This document shows positions 54,173 to 63,236 of a stretch of 64,000 bases of DNA, one piece after another (within the stretch, counting starts at the first letter, position 1; every line of letters starts with the position of its first letter). Made by a program: the position numbers and the translations under genes. The DNA comes from Pontibacter diazotrophicus (GTDB taxonomy: Bacteria; Bacteroidota; Bacteroidia; Cytophagales; Hymenobacteraceae), in the NCBI RefSeq assembly GCF_003367245.1, contig NZ_QRGR01000017.1, forward strand, positions 28,222-92,221. Direction: 5' to 3'. The notes beneath the pieces are model-generated. The model worked only from the letters and a program-made list of their open reading frames with translations. It had not been told where the DNA came from and ran no database searches.

Positions 54173-55408
54173 TTATATTTTTTGCCGCTTCAGTAAAACT
54201 GCTGGTGTTCCAGCGGAAGGCAGTACTTGCTTCGTTATTTTAGGTGCTTTTTTCCTTCGTCCATACCACATAACAAATCCTGTAACGGGCAGGCTGGCAC
54301 AAAGCAAACTGGCAAAGAAAGCCAGTATTTTTCCCGGTAAGCCCATGATAGCGCCTGTATGGATGTCATAGTTCAAGCGCATCAGTTTGTCTGCAGAGGA
54401 GGCATTATCAAACCTGTCCCAGATATTATCTCCCTGAATTTCCGCTAAGGTGTACTGGTCAAAATAAAGGTAATCAATCTCCCAGTAAGTGGAAGCATCG
54501 GGGTTTACTGCCACATGAATAGGGGAGAGTTCACTCTCAGGGAAGTGCATTTCAATTGATTCGGCTTCAGGGTAACGTACCTGCATCTTTCTCCAGAGCA
54601 GATCGACAGGGTTTGCCCCAGCCGACATAGCAGCTTGCGTATCGGTAGCCGCAAGCGCTGTGGTGTCGGAGGGAGGCTCGCTATAGACCAACGATTTTTC
54701 ACCACCTGCTGTCTTGTAAACAGCCGCCTTAAACCACTCAAACCCCCAGGTTAAACCGGTTAGTGCTAGGATAAGGGCTATACCGCTGATATAAAACCCC
54801 AGCACATTGTGCAGGTCGTAGTTCTTTCTTCTCCAGCGGGCATTCCACTTAATGCTAAACCGTTGCCTGGCGCCATTTTTATTTCGTGGCCACCATAGAA
54901 ACAGGCCACTAATCAGCATCACAACAAAAATAAGGGTGGTTGTGGCAATCACCGGCTGTCCAATCTCAGGCGGGAGCCACAGGTAGAAATGGCCATCCAG
55001 TACTATCCTGAAAAAGTCCTGGTACTCATCCTTCACTTTCAGCACTTCCCCCATATAGGGGTTCACATACACAAAATCGTAATAATTATCCTCAAAACTG
55101 AAGTAGATGGCCTTAGCCGACTGCTCCTTCCCCTGGTACATGATTCCGTGAATATGCTTTCCTGGTAATTGAGCATCGGTAATTTCGCGGATTCGGGAAG
55201 GGGGAAGAAATGCTTTGTTCTGAGCCTCTACATAGCGATAGGGCTGCGTAAGACTTTGTATCTCCTCCTGAAAAGCATAAATACAACCTGTGATAGCAAT
55301 GATGAACACAATCAGGCCAGAAGTGACTCCGAGCCAGAGGTGCAGTTTGCCGATTATTTTTTTGAGGGGCATGCTATTCGAGTTTATGACTTTTCCCTCT
55401 TGCCTCAT
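54173..55408 (-). CDS. PepSY-associated membrane protein (XusC-like, siderophore/iron reductase type)
   Basis: About 412 residues from the ATG at 55408; a start at 55372 (MPLKKIIGKLHLWLG) is equally possible, and the frame is open to 55444. PepSY_TM layout: helix 1 with HLWLGVTSGLIVFIIAITG, PepSY region DYQDFFRIVLDGHFYLWLP, helix 2 with WWPRNKNGARQRFS, helix 3 with YDLHNVLGFYISGIALI, a C-terminal helix near 370-395 and a basic tail. Conserved His at HLW, GHFYL, DLHN and YDIHTGAIMG could bind heme. It faces the TonB receptor divergently; the Bacteroides homolog XusC is thought to reduce or release iron at the inner membrane. Confidence 0.88.
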   Translation of the reverse strand: MRQEGKVINSNSMPLKKIIGKLHLWLGVTSGLIVFIIAITGCIYAFQEEIQSLTQPYRYVEAQNKAFLPPSRIREITDAQLPGKHIHGIMYQGKEQSAKAIYFSFEDNYYDFVYVNPYMGEVLKVKDEYQDFFRIVLDGHFYLWLPPEIGQPVIATTTLIFVVMLISGLFLWWPRNKNGARQRFSIKWNARWRRKNYDLHNVLGFYISGIALILALTGLTWGFEWFKAAVYKTAGGEKSLVYSEPPSDTTALAATDTQAAMSAGANPVDLLWRKMQVRYPEAESIEMHFPESELSPIHVAVNPDASTYWEIDYLYFDQYTLAEIQGDNIWDRFDNASSADKLMRLNYDIHTGAIMGLPGKILAFFASLLCASLPVTGFVMWYGRRKKAPKITKQVLPSAGTPAVLLKRQKI

Positions 55409-55444
55409 CATGGTATTCATGAACATTTGAAGCGTAAGATACAA

Positions 55445-55680
55445 AGTCGTTTTACTGTGTTCTTATTAAGACTAATTCTAAACAGCGCAAATAAAACAAT
55501 AATGCAGAGTTAAAACAAGCTTATGCACAGGCTAAGCAAAATAATAATAGAGGATGTGCTGATTTTTCTCAGTAAAACTACCTCTTGGGTAAGAGCATAT
55601 TTGCCGTTTATTTTTCATAAAAAAAGATGTTTAAACATAGTGGGAGCAGAGGGAGAAACTCAAGCTAGAAAAATAATTTT
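55445..55680. other. Divergent regulatory region of the iron-uptake locus
   Basis: Between the PepSY gene and the TonB receptor gene (305 bases in total). The receptor side holds the promoter and two palindromes listed separately. No other gene or RNA seen. Confidence 0.5.
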
Positions 55681-55741
55681 TATTTGGAACTATTCTAAAT
55701 AGGTGCTAACATTGCATCATTATTTAAAATCATTCTAAATA
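55681..55741 (+). promoter_or_regulatory. Twin Fur-like palindromes over the TonB receptor promoter
   Basis: Box 1 at 55681-55701 (TATTTGGAAC T ATTCTAAATA) and box 2 at 55721-55741 (TATTTAAAAT C ATTCTAAATA) share the right half-site ATTCTAAATA; box 2 has one mismatch to a perfect palindrome, box 1 two. They are 40 bases apart. A -33 TTTG at 55683-55686 and a -7 TAACATTG at 55707-55714 (20-base spacer) fit between and over box 1, and transcription would start near box 2. A Fur repressor bound here would block the promoter. Confidence 0.65.
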
Positions 55742-55749
55742 ATTACCAG

Positions 55750-58125
55750 GTGAAAGTCTTTATTCGCGTTCAGGTACTGCTCCTGTTTTTTCTTTTTCTT
55801 TTTTCGGCGGCTTACGGACAGAAAGCAACAGGAAAGCTGCAGGGCGTGGTGAGAGATTCTTTAGGAGCAGCCGTGCCCTTCAGCACTGTTTTTATCAAAG
55901 AAATTGCAAAAGGAGTTGCTGCCGATGAGAATGGCGGGTTTGTGCTTAACAACATTCCATCCGGCACATATAAAGTAAACTTCTTCTGCCAGGGCTATAC
56001 CACTGTTGAACGTCAGCTTACCATTAAGCCGGATAGCCTTACCTATATAACTGTTCAACTACGGGAAAAGGCTATCCTGATAAAAGATGTTGTGATTACG
56101 GCTAAATCGGAGGTTGCTGAGGTAAAAGAGCTCCCGTTTGCAGTGGCTTCTATTGATGCCAAAAGCTTCCATAATTCCAGCAGCGACGTCAATACCATTC
56201 TGGACCAGACGGCGGGAATCAGAATCAGGGAAGAGGGCGGATTAGGTTCGGGCTTCGATTTGAACCTGAACGGCCTGTCCGGAAATCAGGTTAAGTTCTT
56301 CATAGACGGTGTTCCTATGGAGTTCTTTAGCCAATCGATGTCACTGAATAATTTTCCTGCGAATATTATTGACCGGATAGAGGTATACAAAGGAGTAGTG
56401 CCCATTAACTTAGGTTCTGATGCACTGGGTGGAGCCATCAATATTATCACCCGCCAATCGCATAAGAATTACGTAGACGCCTCTTATTCATTTGGCTCTT
56501 TTAACACCCACCGTGCATCCTTTAACAGCCAGATTATCAATCAGAAGACTGGCTTTATGGTAAAGTCCAGCGCTTTTTATAATCACTCAGATAACAACTA
56601 CTGGACGAATGTCAGCCTGCACGACCCGAATACCGGGAAGTATAGTGAGCCGCAGGACGTAAGAAGATTTCACGATGCTTACAGCTCTAAAATGGTGCAG
56701 TTGCAAGCAGGCTGGCGGAACAAGAAACTGGCAGACGAACTTCTATTTGGTGTTACGGTGTCGGGTAACCGGGACGATGTGCAGCATGCCATCAGCCTTG
56801 ACCGTGTGTTTGGTGCCGTTTATACCAAAAGCAGTTCAGTAATGCCCTCCCTGCAGTACCGCAAGTATGATTTCCTTACCAAGGGTTTAGCCGTAAAGGC
56901 TTTTGCCTCTTATGGCATGCATCAAAATGCAGTCTCTGATACCAGTTCCCGTCAGTACGACTGGCTAGGGAACTACACCATCAAAAACAATAAAGAAATA
57001 GGGGAGGCCAGCTGGCAAAAGTCACTTTTCAGTTTTGACGACAGAACGTATTTAGCCAGCGTGAGTGCAGATTATCAGCTGAGAGAGAATCACCAGCTTT
57101 CCTTTAATTACACTCAGAATTACCTGAACAGAACCGGGGAAGACCCGCTCAGGCGCACAAAGGGTCCTTTTGAAGACCCAAACATCCTGGACAAGAAAAC
57201 TTTTGGATTGTCCCATACCCTCAAGTTGTTTGACCAAAAATGGGTAACCACAACATTTGGCAAGTTCTACCTCCTCGATGCAAGGGTTGCAAATGTTGAC
57301 TATAACAACGTGGAAACTGAGGTTGCGTCTGATTTCCGCAAGCCCGGCTTTGGGTTAGCCAGCACCTATCATTTTTCAGATGCGTTTCAGGTAAAGAGTT
57401 CCTTTGAGAAGGCCTATCGCATACCGAGCGGTTATGAAATGTTCGGCGATGGGCTGCTGCTCCTCAACAACCCTTTCCTGCTTCCGGAACAAAGCTACAA
57501 CGGAAATCTGGGCGTGCTGTTCAGTAAGAAGATTGATAAGCTGGCGGTGCAGGCGGAAAGCAACTTGTTTATCAGGGATTCTAAGAACATGATTAGGATA
57601 GAAGGAACAGGTATATTGAGCCAATTTGTCAATGTTTCAGATGCCCGGAGCTCCGGTATCGAAGGTGGTGTAAACCTGGATTATAACCAGTTTATCTCTT
57701 TGGGTCTCAATGCCACTTACCAAGATATCATCAACACAACACAATATGAAAAGGGGAGGGTAAGCCATGTATACCTCGACAGGATACCGAATATCCCTTA
57801 CTTTTTTGCCAATGCACAGGCCGGAGTCCACTTTCGCAACACAGTCCTACAGCAAGATAGGTTGTCTTTGTTCTGGAGGGGACGGTTTATAGAAGATTAT
57901 TTTCTTAAGTGGCCAAGCCTGGGTGACCCCAGCAATAAGCACGTTATCCCCTCCCAGTTTATACAGGATATAGAGGTGACCTACTCTGCTAAGAATGAGC
58001 GATACAATGTCTCTTTCAGTTCCCATAATATTTTAGATGCAAAAGCCTACGACCAATTCCGTCTGCAAAAGCCGGGCAGGTCTTTCTTCCTTAAAATCAG
58101 ATATTTCTTAACAAACAATTCATAA
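55750..58125 (+). CDS. TonB-dependent receptor (XusA-like siderophore receptor)
   Basis: 791 residues from a GTG. A signal peptide ends near residue 23 (FSAAYGQ). A carboxypeptidase-regulatory-like domain (LQGVVRDSLGAAVPFSTVFI to QGYTTVERQL, about 27-110) precedes the plug (about 115-230: DVNTILDQTAGIRIREEGG, FIDGVPMEFFSQSMSL, IEVYKGVVPINLGSDALGG). The 22-strand barrel runs to the end, with FLKIRYFLTNNS as the last strand. With a DUF4374 lipoprotein and a PepSY protein beside it, iron-siderophore uptake is the likely role. It is joined to the next gene by an 18-base gap. Confidence 0.93.
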   Translation: MKVFIRVQVLLLFFLFLFSAAYGQKATGKLQGVVRDSLGAAVPFSTVFIKEIAKGVAADENGGFVLNNIPSGTYKVNFFCQGYTTVERQLTIKPDSLTYITVQLREKAILIKDVVITAKSEVAEVKELPFAVASIDAKSFHNSSSDVNTILDQTAGIRIREEGGLGSGFDLNLNGLSGNQVKFFIDGVPMEFFSQSMSLNNFPANIIDRIEVYKGVVPINLGSDALGGAINIITRQSHKNYVDASYSFGSFNTHRASFNSQIINQKTGFMVKSSAFYNHSDNNYWTNVSLHDPNTGKYSEPQDVRRFHDAYSSKMVQLQAGWRNKKLADELLFGVTVSGNRDDVQHAISLDRVFGAVYTKSSSVMPSLQYRKYDFLTKGLAVKAFASYGMHQNAVSDTSSRQYDWLGNYTIKNNKEIGEASWQKSLFSFDDRTYLASVSADYQLRENHQLSFNYTQNYLNRTGEDPLRRTKGPFEDPNILDKKTFGLSHTLKLFDQKWVTTTFGKFYLLDARVANVDYNNVETEVASDFRKPGFGLASTYHFSDAFQVKSSFEKAYRIPSGYEMFGDGLLLLNNPFLLPEQSYNGNLGVLFSKKIDKLAVQAESNLFIRDSKNMIRIEGTGILSQFVNVSDARSSGIEGGVNLDYNQFISLGLNATYQDIINTTQYEKGRVSHVYLDRIPNIPYFFANAQAGVHFRNTVLQQDRLSLFWRGRFIEDYFLKWPSLGDPSNKHVIPSQFIQDIEVTYSAKNERYNVSFSSHNILDAKAYDQFRLQKPGRSFFLKIRYFLTNNS

Positions 58126-58143
58126 TACTTCACCATATCAGGA

Positions 58144-59361
58144 ATGAAAAATTCACTTAAACTATCAGCCGCTTCTTTAGGGCTACTTCTCTGTATGACG
58201 GCCTGTGACTCGGAAGTTGAAACCGCAACTCCGCAATCCGGGACCAATTATATCATAGGCGTTCAGTCGCAAGGCTCAGAGAGCGACTTCTCGGATTATC
58301 TGCTGGCAGAGGATGACCTGATGAGCGGCGAAATTGACCCGACAGGAAGAGGCGTTGAGCAGACCGGCTGGCGCTATATGACCGCTGTAGGGAACACCTT
58401 TTTAAGTATTGGCTATTTTGACGATAACCAGACCATCGGGTATCAGCTGAATGAGCAGGGGGAACTTGTGGAGAAGGGAAGGTTCGTTTTCGAGACCACG
58501 CTTGACCTGTTCCAGGGAGTAACTGAAAATACCGCGCTTGCAGTTGAGGTGCCCCGCGCAGGTTTTGCTGACAGGGTTTTTCATAGAATTGATGTGGAGA
58601 ATTTAGCGATACAGGCAAAGATTCCTTCCCGCATTTATGAGAACAGGGAAGATTCGCTTGTTGCCTGGCCAACATCGCTTGTTGTCAGAGACAACAAAGC
58701 CTTTGTTTCTTTTTATACCCTGCATGCCCGCGGCGACTTTAGCACGCCTTCTACAGACACTGCCTATGTAGCCGTATACTCTTATCCTGACATGACTTTT
58801 GAAAAGTACATGAAGGATACACGCCTTGGTCCGCTAGGAATCTATGGCAATGCAAACGGATTGATTAAGACAGAAAGCGGGGATATGTATGGCTACTCAG
58901 CCGCGTCTTACGCCAGTGGTTTTACTACGCAGCAGAAGAACAGCGGTATTATCCGCATTAAAGCAGGTCAGACAGAATTCGACGATACTTATTTCTTTGA
59001 TTTTGAAGAAGCCACAGGCGGAAACAAACTTGCCTTCTTCCACTATATTGGCAATGGTAAAGCCATAGGAAGAATGATTGTGGATGATGCTGGATTATGG
59101 GGTGTTTACAACATAGAGAATCCCATCACAAAACTCGTTATTATCGATTTAGAAGGTAAAGCGGTTACAGAAGTGGCTAATATACCTTTACATGGCGGCC
59201 AGTACAGTACACCGGTGCTGGTTGACAATGGAAAAGTATATGTGAACGTTACCACTCCTACTGATGCCCACATTTATGAGATCGATCCGGTAACGGCCAC
59301 TGGTACACAGGGTGCTCAGGTAAAAGCAATCGAAGCAAAAGCGATTTTCAAAGCGAATTAA
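58144..59361 (+). CDS. DUF4374 lipoprotein (XusB-like siderophore-binding surface protein)
   Basis: 405 residues. Lipoprotein signal ends at C21 (CMTACDSE). The mature part resembles DUF4374, a seven-bladed propeller-like domain: YMTAVGNTFLSIGYFDDNQT, LGPLGIYGNANGLIK, KLAFFHYIGNGKAIGRMI, GGQYSTPVLVDNGKVYVNVT. XusB in Bacteroides thetaiotaomicron is a DUF4374 surface lipoprotein that binds ferric enterobactin-type siderophores and works with the TonB receptor XusA. The gene follows the receptor by 18 bases and is closed by a strong terminator. Confidence 0.88.
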   Translation: MKNSLKLSAASLGLLLCMTACDSEVETATPQSGTNYIIGVQSQGSESDFSDYLLAEDDLMSGEIDPTGRGVEQTGWRYMTAVGNTFLSIGYFDDNQTIGYQLNEQGELVEKGRFVFETTLDLFQGVTENTALAVEVPRAGFADRVFHRIDVENLAIQAKIPSRIYENREDSLVAWPTSLVVRDNKAFVSFYTLHARGDFSTPSTDTAYVAVYSYPDMTFEKYMKDTRLGPLGIYGNANGLIKTESGDMYGYSAASYASGFTTQQKNSGIIRIKAGQTEFDDTYFFDFEEATGGNKLAFFHYIGNGKAIGRMIVDDAGLWGVYNIENPITKLVIIDLEGKAVTEVANIPLHGGQYSTPVLVDNGKVYVNVTTPTDAHIYEIDPVTATGTQGAQVKAIEAKAIFKAN

Positions 59362-59390
59362 TATTTTCTGATTAACTCCTGGTTTTATTG

Positions 59391-59445
59391 AGGCCTCTGG
59401 CTGCGCGATGCATAACTATCGCAGCCAGAGGCCTTAATCTTTTTG
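59391..59445 (+). terminator. Terminator of the receptor/DUF4374 operon
   Basis: AGGCCTCTGGCTG / CAGCCAGAGGCCT, 13 bp with an inner CGAT/ATCG extension, followed by TAATCTTTTTG. Confidence 0.92.
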
Positions 59446-59791
59446 TAATGCAGCTCTTGCTAGTATACTTCTTACCAATCAGCCTCATCTGGAATTTAGA
59501 CAGTTTTAGATTTCAGGTCAGGAAATCCCACTAGGTGTTCACCTGTAGGAGCGCCTACTGCACAAGTGAGGCCGCAATTTGTCTCTTTATGCAGGCTGTG
59601 CAGGCATTTTTTTTTCTGCTGCATAGATGAGTTAAAGAAGATGTGAGACTATCTGCTCAGTGTCTTAACTGAGTAACGAAGCATAAATTACAAAGCATGT
59701 GTATGTTTCATGATAGAACCACACACATGCTTCGTGAAATTTCTTAGTTGTTCTTGTCGAAGCTACTTGCTTTACGACTGAAGGAGGGGTG
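59446..59791. other. Non-coding region
   Basis: No credible frame, repeat or RNA seen. Confidence 0.45.
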
Positions 59792-60055
59792 TTATATGCC
59801 AGATTTCTCTTCCGTTGGCTTATAGCGGCAGGTCCCGGCAGTTTGGGATTTAATTCTACCATCAGAGAGCAACTCATCAATAATTTTGTCAGTGTACTCC
59901 TTACTGAAGCCTATACTCTGGCCTAGTTCCTCTTCATCAAGCTTGCCGTTATTCTGCTTTAATGCCCCGAGATAGCGCTCTTTATGGACATTGTTTTCTA
60001 CTATAGGGTCATTTACTTTTGTTATCTCTTCTACTATCGCTTTAGTCTGTTTCAT
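59792..60055 (-). CDS. Small winged-helix-like protein of unknown function
   Basis: 87 residues from the ATG at 60055; a start 19 codons further up is open but its residues (MPLSLWCYRRKYK) look like leader DNA. VHKERYLGALKQNNGKLDEEELGQ and GFSKEYTDKIIDELLSDGRI have the helix-turn-helix and wing pattern of small winged-helix regulators, and end with a basic CRYKPTEEKS. No partner gene is next to it. DNA binding is inferred from pattern only. Confidence 0.65.
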   Translation of the reverse strand: MKQTKAIVEEITKVNDPIVENNVHKERYLGALKQNNGKLDEEELGQSIGFSKEYTDKIIDELLSDGRIKSQTAGTCRYKPTEEKSGI

Positions 60056-60618
60056 GTTGTTTCGGTTTAATGTCTTATACTTTCTTCTGTAACACCAGAG
60101 ACTAAGGGGCAAAAGCTACCTCCTGGAGATTTGCCATAATTTCCTGTTTCTCAGTTCTTTTTATGCTCTGGTGTAAATACTTATTGTTCTACGCACAAGT
60201 ACTTAGAATGATAAGTATTTGTGCGTTAAATTTTATTAACTTCAATATAATCTGTGTCAATTGGCCATTTCATAAGTTGAACAGATTATTCTCTGTTATA
60301 GATACAGATATAGGAGGCAGTGTGTTGGCTTGCACAGAAAATACTTGTTTTCTGTATGCGCTGAATTTAGGTACACCTCAAGGGAATTCAAGGCTTTGCT
60401 TAGAGGCGAAGGGAAGTGCAGCCGCAAAGCTTTTCGGCAGGTAAAATAATTCCATTTCCTTGCTGCTCTATTTTTAATACGCATGCTGCACATCAGTTTA
60501 TTTCAATTGAAATGCTGTTCCGGAAGCTAAGAATAAGTTCTTACTTCAGGAATGGAATATTGAGGAACTTGCATTATATTTCAAGTCAATTTATCTCGAT
60601 AAGTACCTAATCGCTTGT
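60056..60618. other. Non-coding region
   Basis: 563 bases; a plus-strand frame at 60163-60444 is Cys/Asn-rich with no known pattern. Holds the promoter of the Crp-like gene, not recognisable. Confidence 0.4.
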
Positions 60619-61201
60619 ATGGCGGAAGAGCATAATAAATTAAAACAACTGGTTAATTCCATTCGTCCTTTGCCTGAAGAAGACTGGGAAGCCTTCTCTT
60701 CTGCCTGGGTGCTGTATAGTGCAAAAAGAAAGGAACCCCTCACAGTGGCGGGTGAAAAGGAACAGTACCTGTATTTTGTAGCTGACGGGGTGCAGCGGGT
60801 ATATTATTTCGATGATGAAGGCCGTGAAGCGACGCTTGTCTTTACTTATGCTCCTTCGTTTGGGGGAGTGCTCGACTCTTTTATGCTGCAGCAGCCTGCG
60901 CGCTATTACTATGAAACCTTAACGCCTTCAGTTTTTCTAAGAGCTACATTCAACGAGCTGCAGCAGCTAATGCGCAAGGCCTGCCATTGAATCTATGATA
61001 AGGGAAGGAATAACCCACAGCCTGTCAGGTTTGCTGCAGCGCCTTGTCGAGCTGCAGTGCTATACCTCAGAAGAGCGATTCAGGAAGCTCCTGCAACGCA
61101 GCCCGCATATTCTGCAACTGGTACCGCATAGATACCTGGCCAATTACCTGGGCATCGATCCTACAAACTTCAGTAAGCTGCTCAACAAAGTGAGAATCTG
61201 A
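60619..61201 (+). pseudogene. Crp/Fnr-family cyclic-nucleotide-type regulator, frameshifted
   Basis: Conceptual product of about 193 residues. The first 123 (60619-60990) are a cNMP-binding-type beta-barrel: REPLTVAGEKEQYLYFVADG-like (KEPLTVAGEKEQYLYFVADG), REATLVFTYAPSFGGVLDSF and TLTPSVFLRATFNELQQL. An extra base near 60980-60985 puts a stop at 60988; the other frame (RPAIES then IREGITHSLSGLLQRLVEL) carries on through a HTH-like end (LVPHRYLANYLGIDPTNFSK) to 61201. The barrel fragment alone lacks the DNA-binding half. A palindrome at 61205-61220 lies right after it. Whether the insertion is real or a base-call error is unknown. Confidence 0.8.
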
Positions 61202-61204
61202 AAT

Positions 61205-61220
61205 CTTGGTATTTACCAAG
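61205..61220. promoter_or_regulatory. CTTGGTATTTACCAAG palindrome upstream of the DUF4345 gene
   Basis: Perfect inverted repeat CTTGGTA-TT-TACCAAG, at the -33 region of a promoter whose -7 (CACCTTTG, 61242-61249) is one base off TAnnTTTG. A regulator site for the neighbouring Crp-like protein is suggested by position only. Confidence 0.5.
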
Positions 61221-61275
61221 AATAATCCTTCCCGGACACCCCACCTTTGTAACGTTAACTTAAACTTAAAACGTT

Positions 61276-61683
61276 ATGAAAGTACAACACATTCTATCCG
61301 TAGCCTCTAAAGGCTTCATTCTCTTATCGGCACTCAGCCTCCTGTCCGTGAGTGTCATGGCTTTTGCCGATCCGCAGTCAGTGATGGACCTGGTAAACGT
61401 GCAACTCGGTAACAATGATGCCGTCAGCTCGATCAGGGGCGTATATGGTGGAGTTGGGCTCACTCTATTTATGAGTCTGATTTACCTTATGCTGCGTGAC
61501 ACCCGAAAAGGCCTGGCTTTTCTGTGCCTGCTCTGGGGCTTTTATGCCCTGTCCCGTACCATCACCATTTTTTCAGAAGGAGCCCTCGGTGACTTCGGTA
61601 ATCAGTGGCTGATAACTGAATCGATTTTGTTTGTGGTGGCTGTTGTACTAGTCATTGCCTCTAAAAAAAACTGTCTCCACTGA
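61276..61683 (+). CDS. DUF4345 membrane protein
   Basis: 135 residues, four membrane helices. The SIRGVYGGVGLTLFMSLIYL stretch is the core of DUF4345, a family often encoded beside transcription regulators in Bacteroidota, as here beside a Crp-like gene. Function unknown. N-terminal MKVQHILSVASKGFILLSAL may be a first helix rather than a cleaved leader. Confidence 0.85.
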   Translation: MKVQHILSVASKGFILLSALSLLSVSVMAFADPQSVMDLVNVQLGNNDAVSSIRGVYGGVGLTLFMSLIYLMLRDTRKGLAFLCLLWGFYALSRTITIFSEGALGDFGNQWLITESILFVVAVVLVIASKKNCLH

Positions 61684-61866
61684 TAAGGCAGGGTAAAAAT
61701 AAGCACCCAGGCAAGAACCCCTGCTGGATATAGCTTTACTTAAAGCCTGTCAAGATACAGTTGCAACCTCTGCTGCTTGCTACCAAAAGCAAGTGTAAGC
61801 ATGTCATTATTCAATAAAAGGAATCAATACAAAAATCATTTATAAACATTTAAATAAGTTTTAACC

Positions 61867-62483
61867 ATGAAAAAAGCAGTTTTACCCGTGTTTGCTTTCT
61901 CCTTTGCTTTGTGTTTCACAAGCTGCGAAAAGAACGAAATTACCAAAGCGAACTATGCTTTAGATGAAAAGAACTCAGTTGTGGAATGGAAAGGGTACAG
62001 CCCTGACCTTTATCATGAAGGCTCCTTTTCTGTTACCAGCCAGAACATTGAAGTAGTGGACGGCAAAGTAAAGGGCGGCACTTTTACTATACCTATTGCG
62101 ACTGTTCAGAACTTTGATCTCCCTGAAGAAGTAAAGCCAGTGTTGCTGGAGCACCTGAAAAGCCCGGATTTCTTTAACCTGGCGTTGCATCCAAATGCAA
62201 CTTTCAAAATCATAAATGTACAGCCAATGGTTTCTCCTGTGAGGGTGCAGTTCAGGGTGCCAACTATACTATGACTGGTGATTTTACTATGTTAGGGCAG
62301 ACGCATTCCATCACCTTCCCAGCCATCATCAATATAGATGGAAGAAAAATGACTCTTGAAGCTTCTCTTGAACTGGACAGAACAAAATGGGGAATGAACT
62401 ACGCAGCGGATCCTGAACTGGGGGAGCACCACATTGTTCCAACGATTGATATTTACTTTGAACTTACAGCTCACCATTTATAG
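61867..62483 (+). pseudogene. YceI-family lipocalin-like lipoprotein, frameshifted
   Basis: Conceptual product about 205 residues. A lipoprotein signal ends at C20 (CFTSC). The first half (61867 to about 62230) follows YceI: NSVVEWKGYSPDLYHEGSFS and GGTFTIPIATVQNFDL, then LKSPDFFNLALHPNATFKI. A one-base loss near 62228-62240 sends this frame to a stop at 62272-62274; the other frame, open from 62238, continues with GANYTMTGDFTMLGQTHSIT and ends at 62483. YceI proteins bind isoprenoid-like lipids in the periplasm. The split could be a true mutation or a base-call error. A terminator follows. Confidence 0.85.
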
Positions 62484-62521
62484 GGCAATTTGAAAAGCCG
62501 AAGGAAAATTGTAGAAGCCAA

Positions 62522-62555
62522 AAAGCCGCTCCATTTTACGTGGAGCGGTTTATTA
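62522..62555 (+). terminator. Terminator after the YceI-like gene
   Basis: AAGCCGCTCCA / TGGAGCGGTTT (one G-T pair) with a 7-nt loop and TATTATTT tail. Confidence 0.85.
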
Positions 62556-63236
62556 TTTGTAGTAGACCAAAGGAGAGAAATATAGCATCTTACTCACAGT
62601 TAACTTTAACTCTCTTTGTTAGTGTAGTGGCTTTCAGGTAAAGTATATTTACTTAGCTCCTATGAAATTTTGTCTACGATGTAGCGATATGTCAAAACAA
62701 TTAATGTTGAGAATCAAGCTTAACTCACTGTTGTTTCTAATACTTTAGAAAAAGGTTGAATTACTGATATAGAGGTTCTCATCGTTCCAAGGGTGAATAA
62801 AGCGGTAATTTTGCTTCAGTTAAAACGATAGAGATATGGAAAATCCACGGCGATTTAAGACAATCGATGACTACAACACATTCTTATGACTTCAGTATTA
62901 AATTTTCGAACCATATCCACAGAGATTATGAGGCTATGGAAAAGTATCTGCAGGTGGGAGAGGGGCAATAAACACTTTCTTCTGCCATAGCAATTGATTG
63001 CCTGATTATCTTAACAGTAGTTAATAAGAGAAACGGCCTCTATTTCCTGGAATCGCAGGGTGAGGTATTGGTACTCTGCCGGGGAGCGGAATTTAGCAAG
63101 AGTGCTTTATTTACAGTTTGCAAAGACCGCTATTTTCCCCTTCAGTTACGTAAGTTTGCGGCACGGACAGAATCATCAACCAGGAAGCATGAACTGCCCC
63201 TTTTATCCTTCCTAGGATCATATAAATCAAATAGTA
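62556..63236. other. Non-coding region with a possible AraC-family remnant
   Basis: A frame at 62836-62889 reads MENPRRFKTIDDYNTFL and stops; it resembles the first residues of Bacteroidota AraC-family regulators (RFKTIDDY-type starts), but nothing downstream continues it. The rest shows no gene. The call of a remnant is weak. Confidence 0.3.

Noticed and set aside
60163..60444. 93-residue plus-strand frame
   Set aside because: No recognisable domain, unusual Cys/Asn content, no ribosome-binding site; treated as non-coding.
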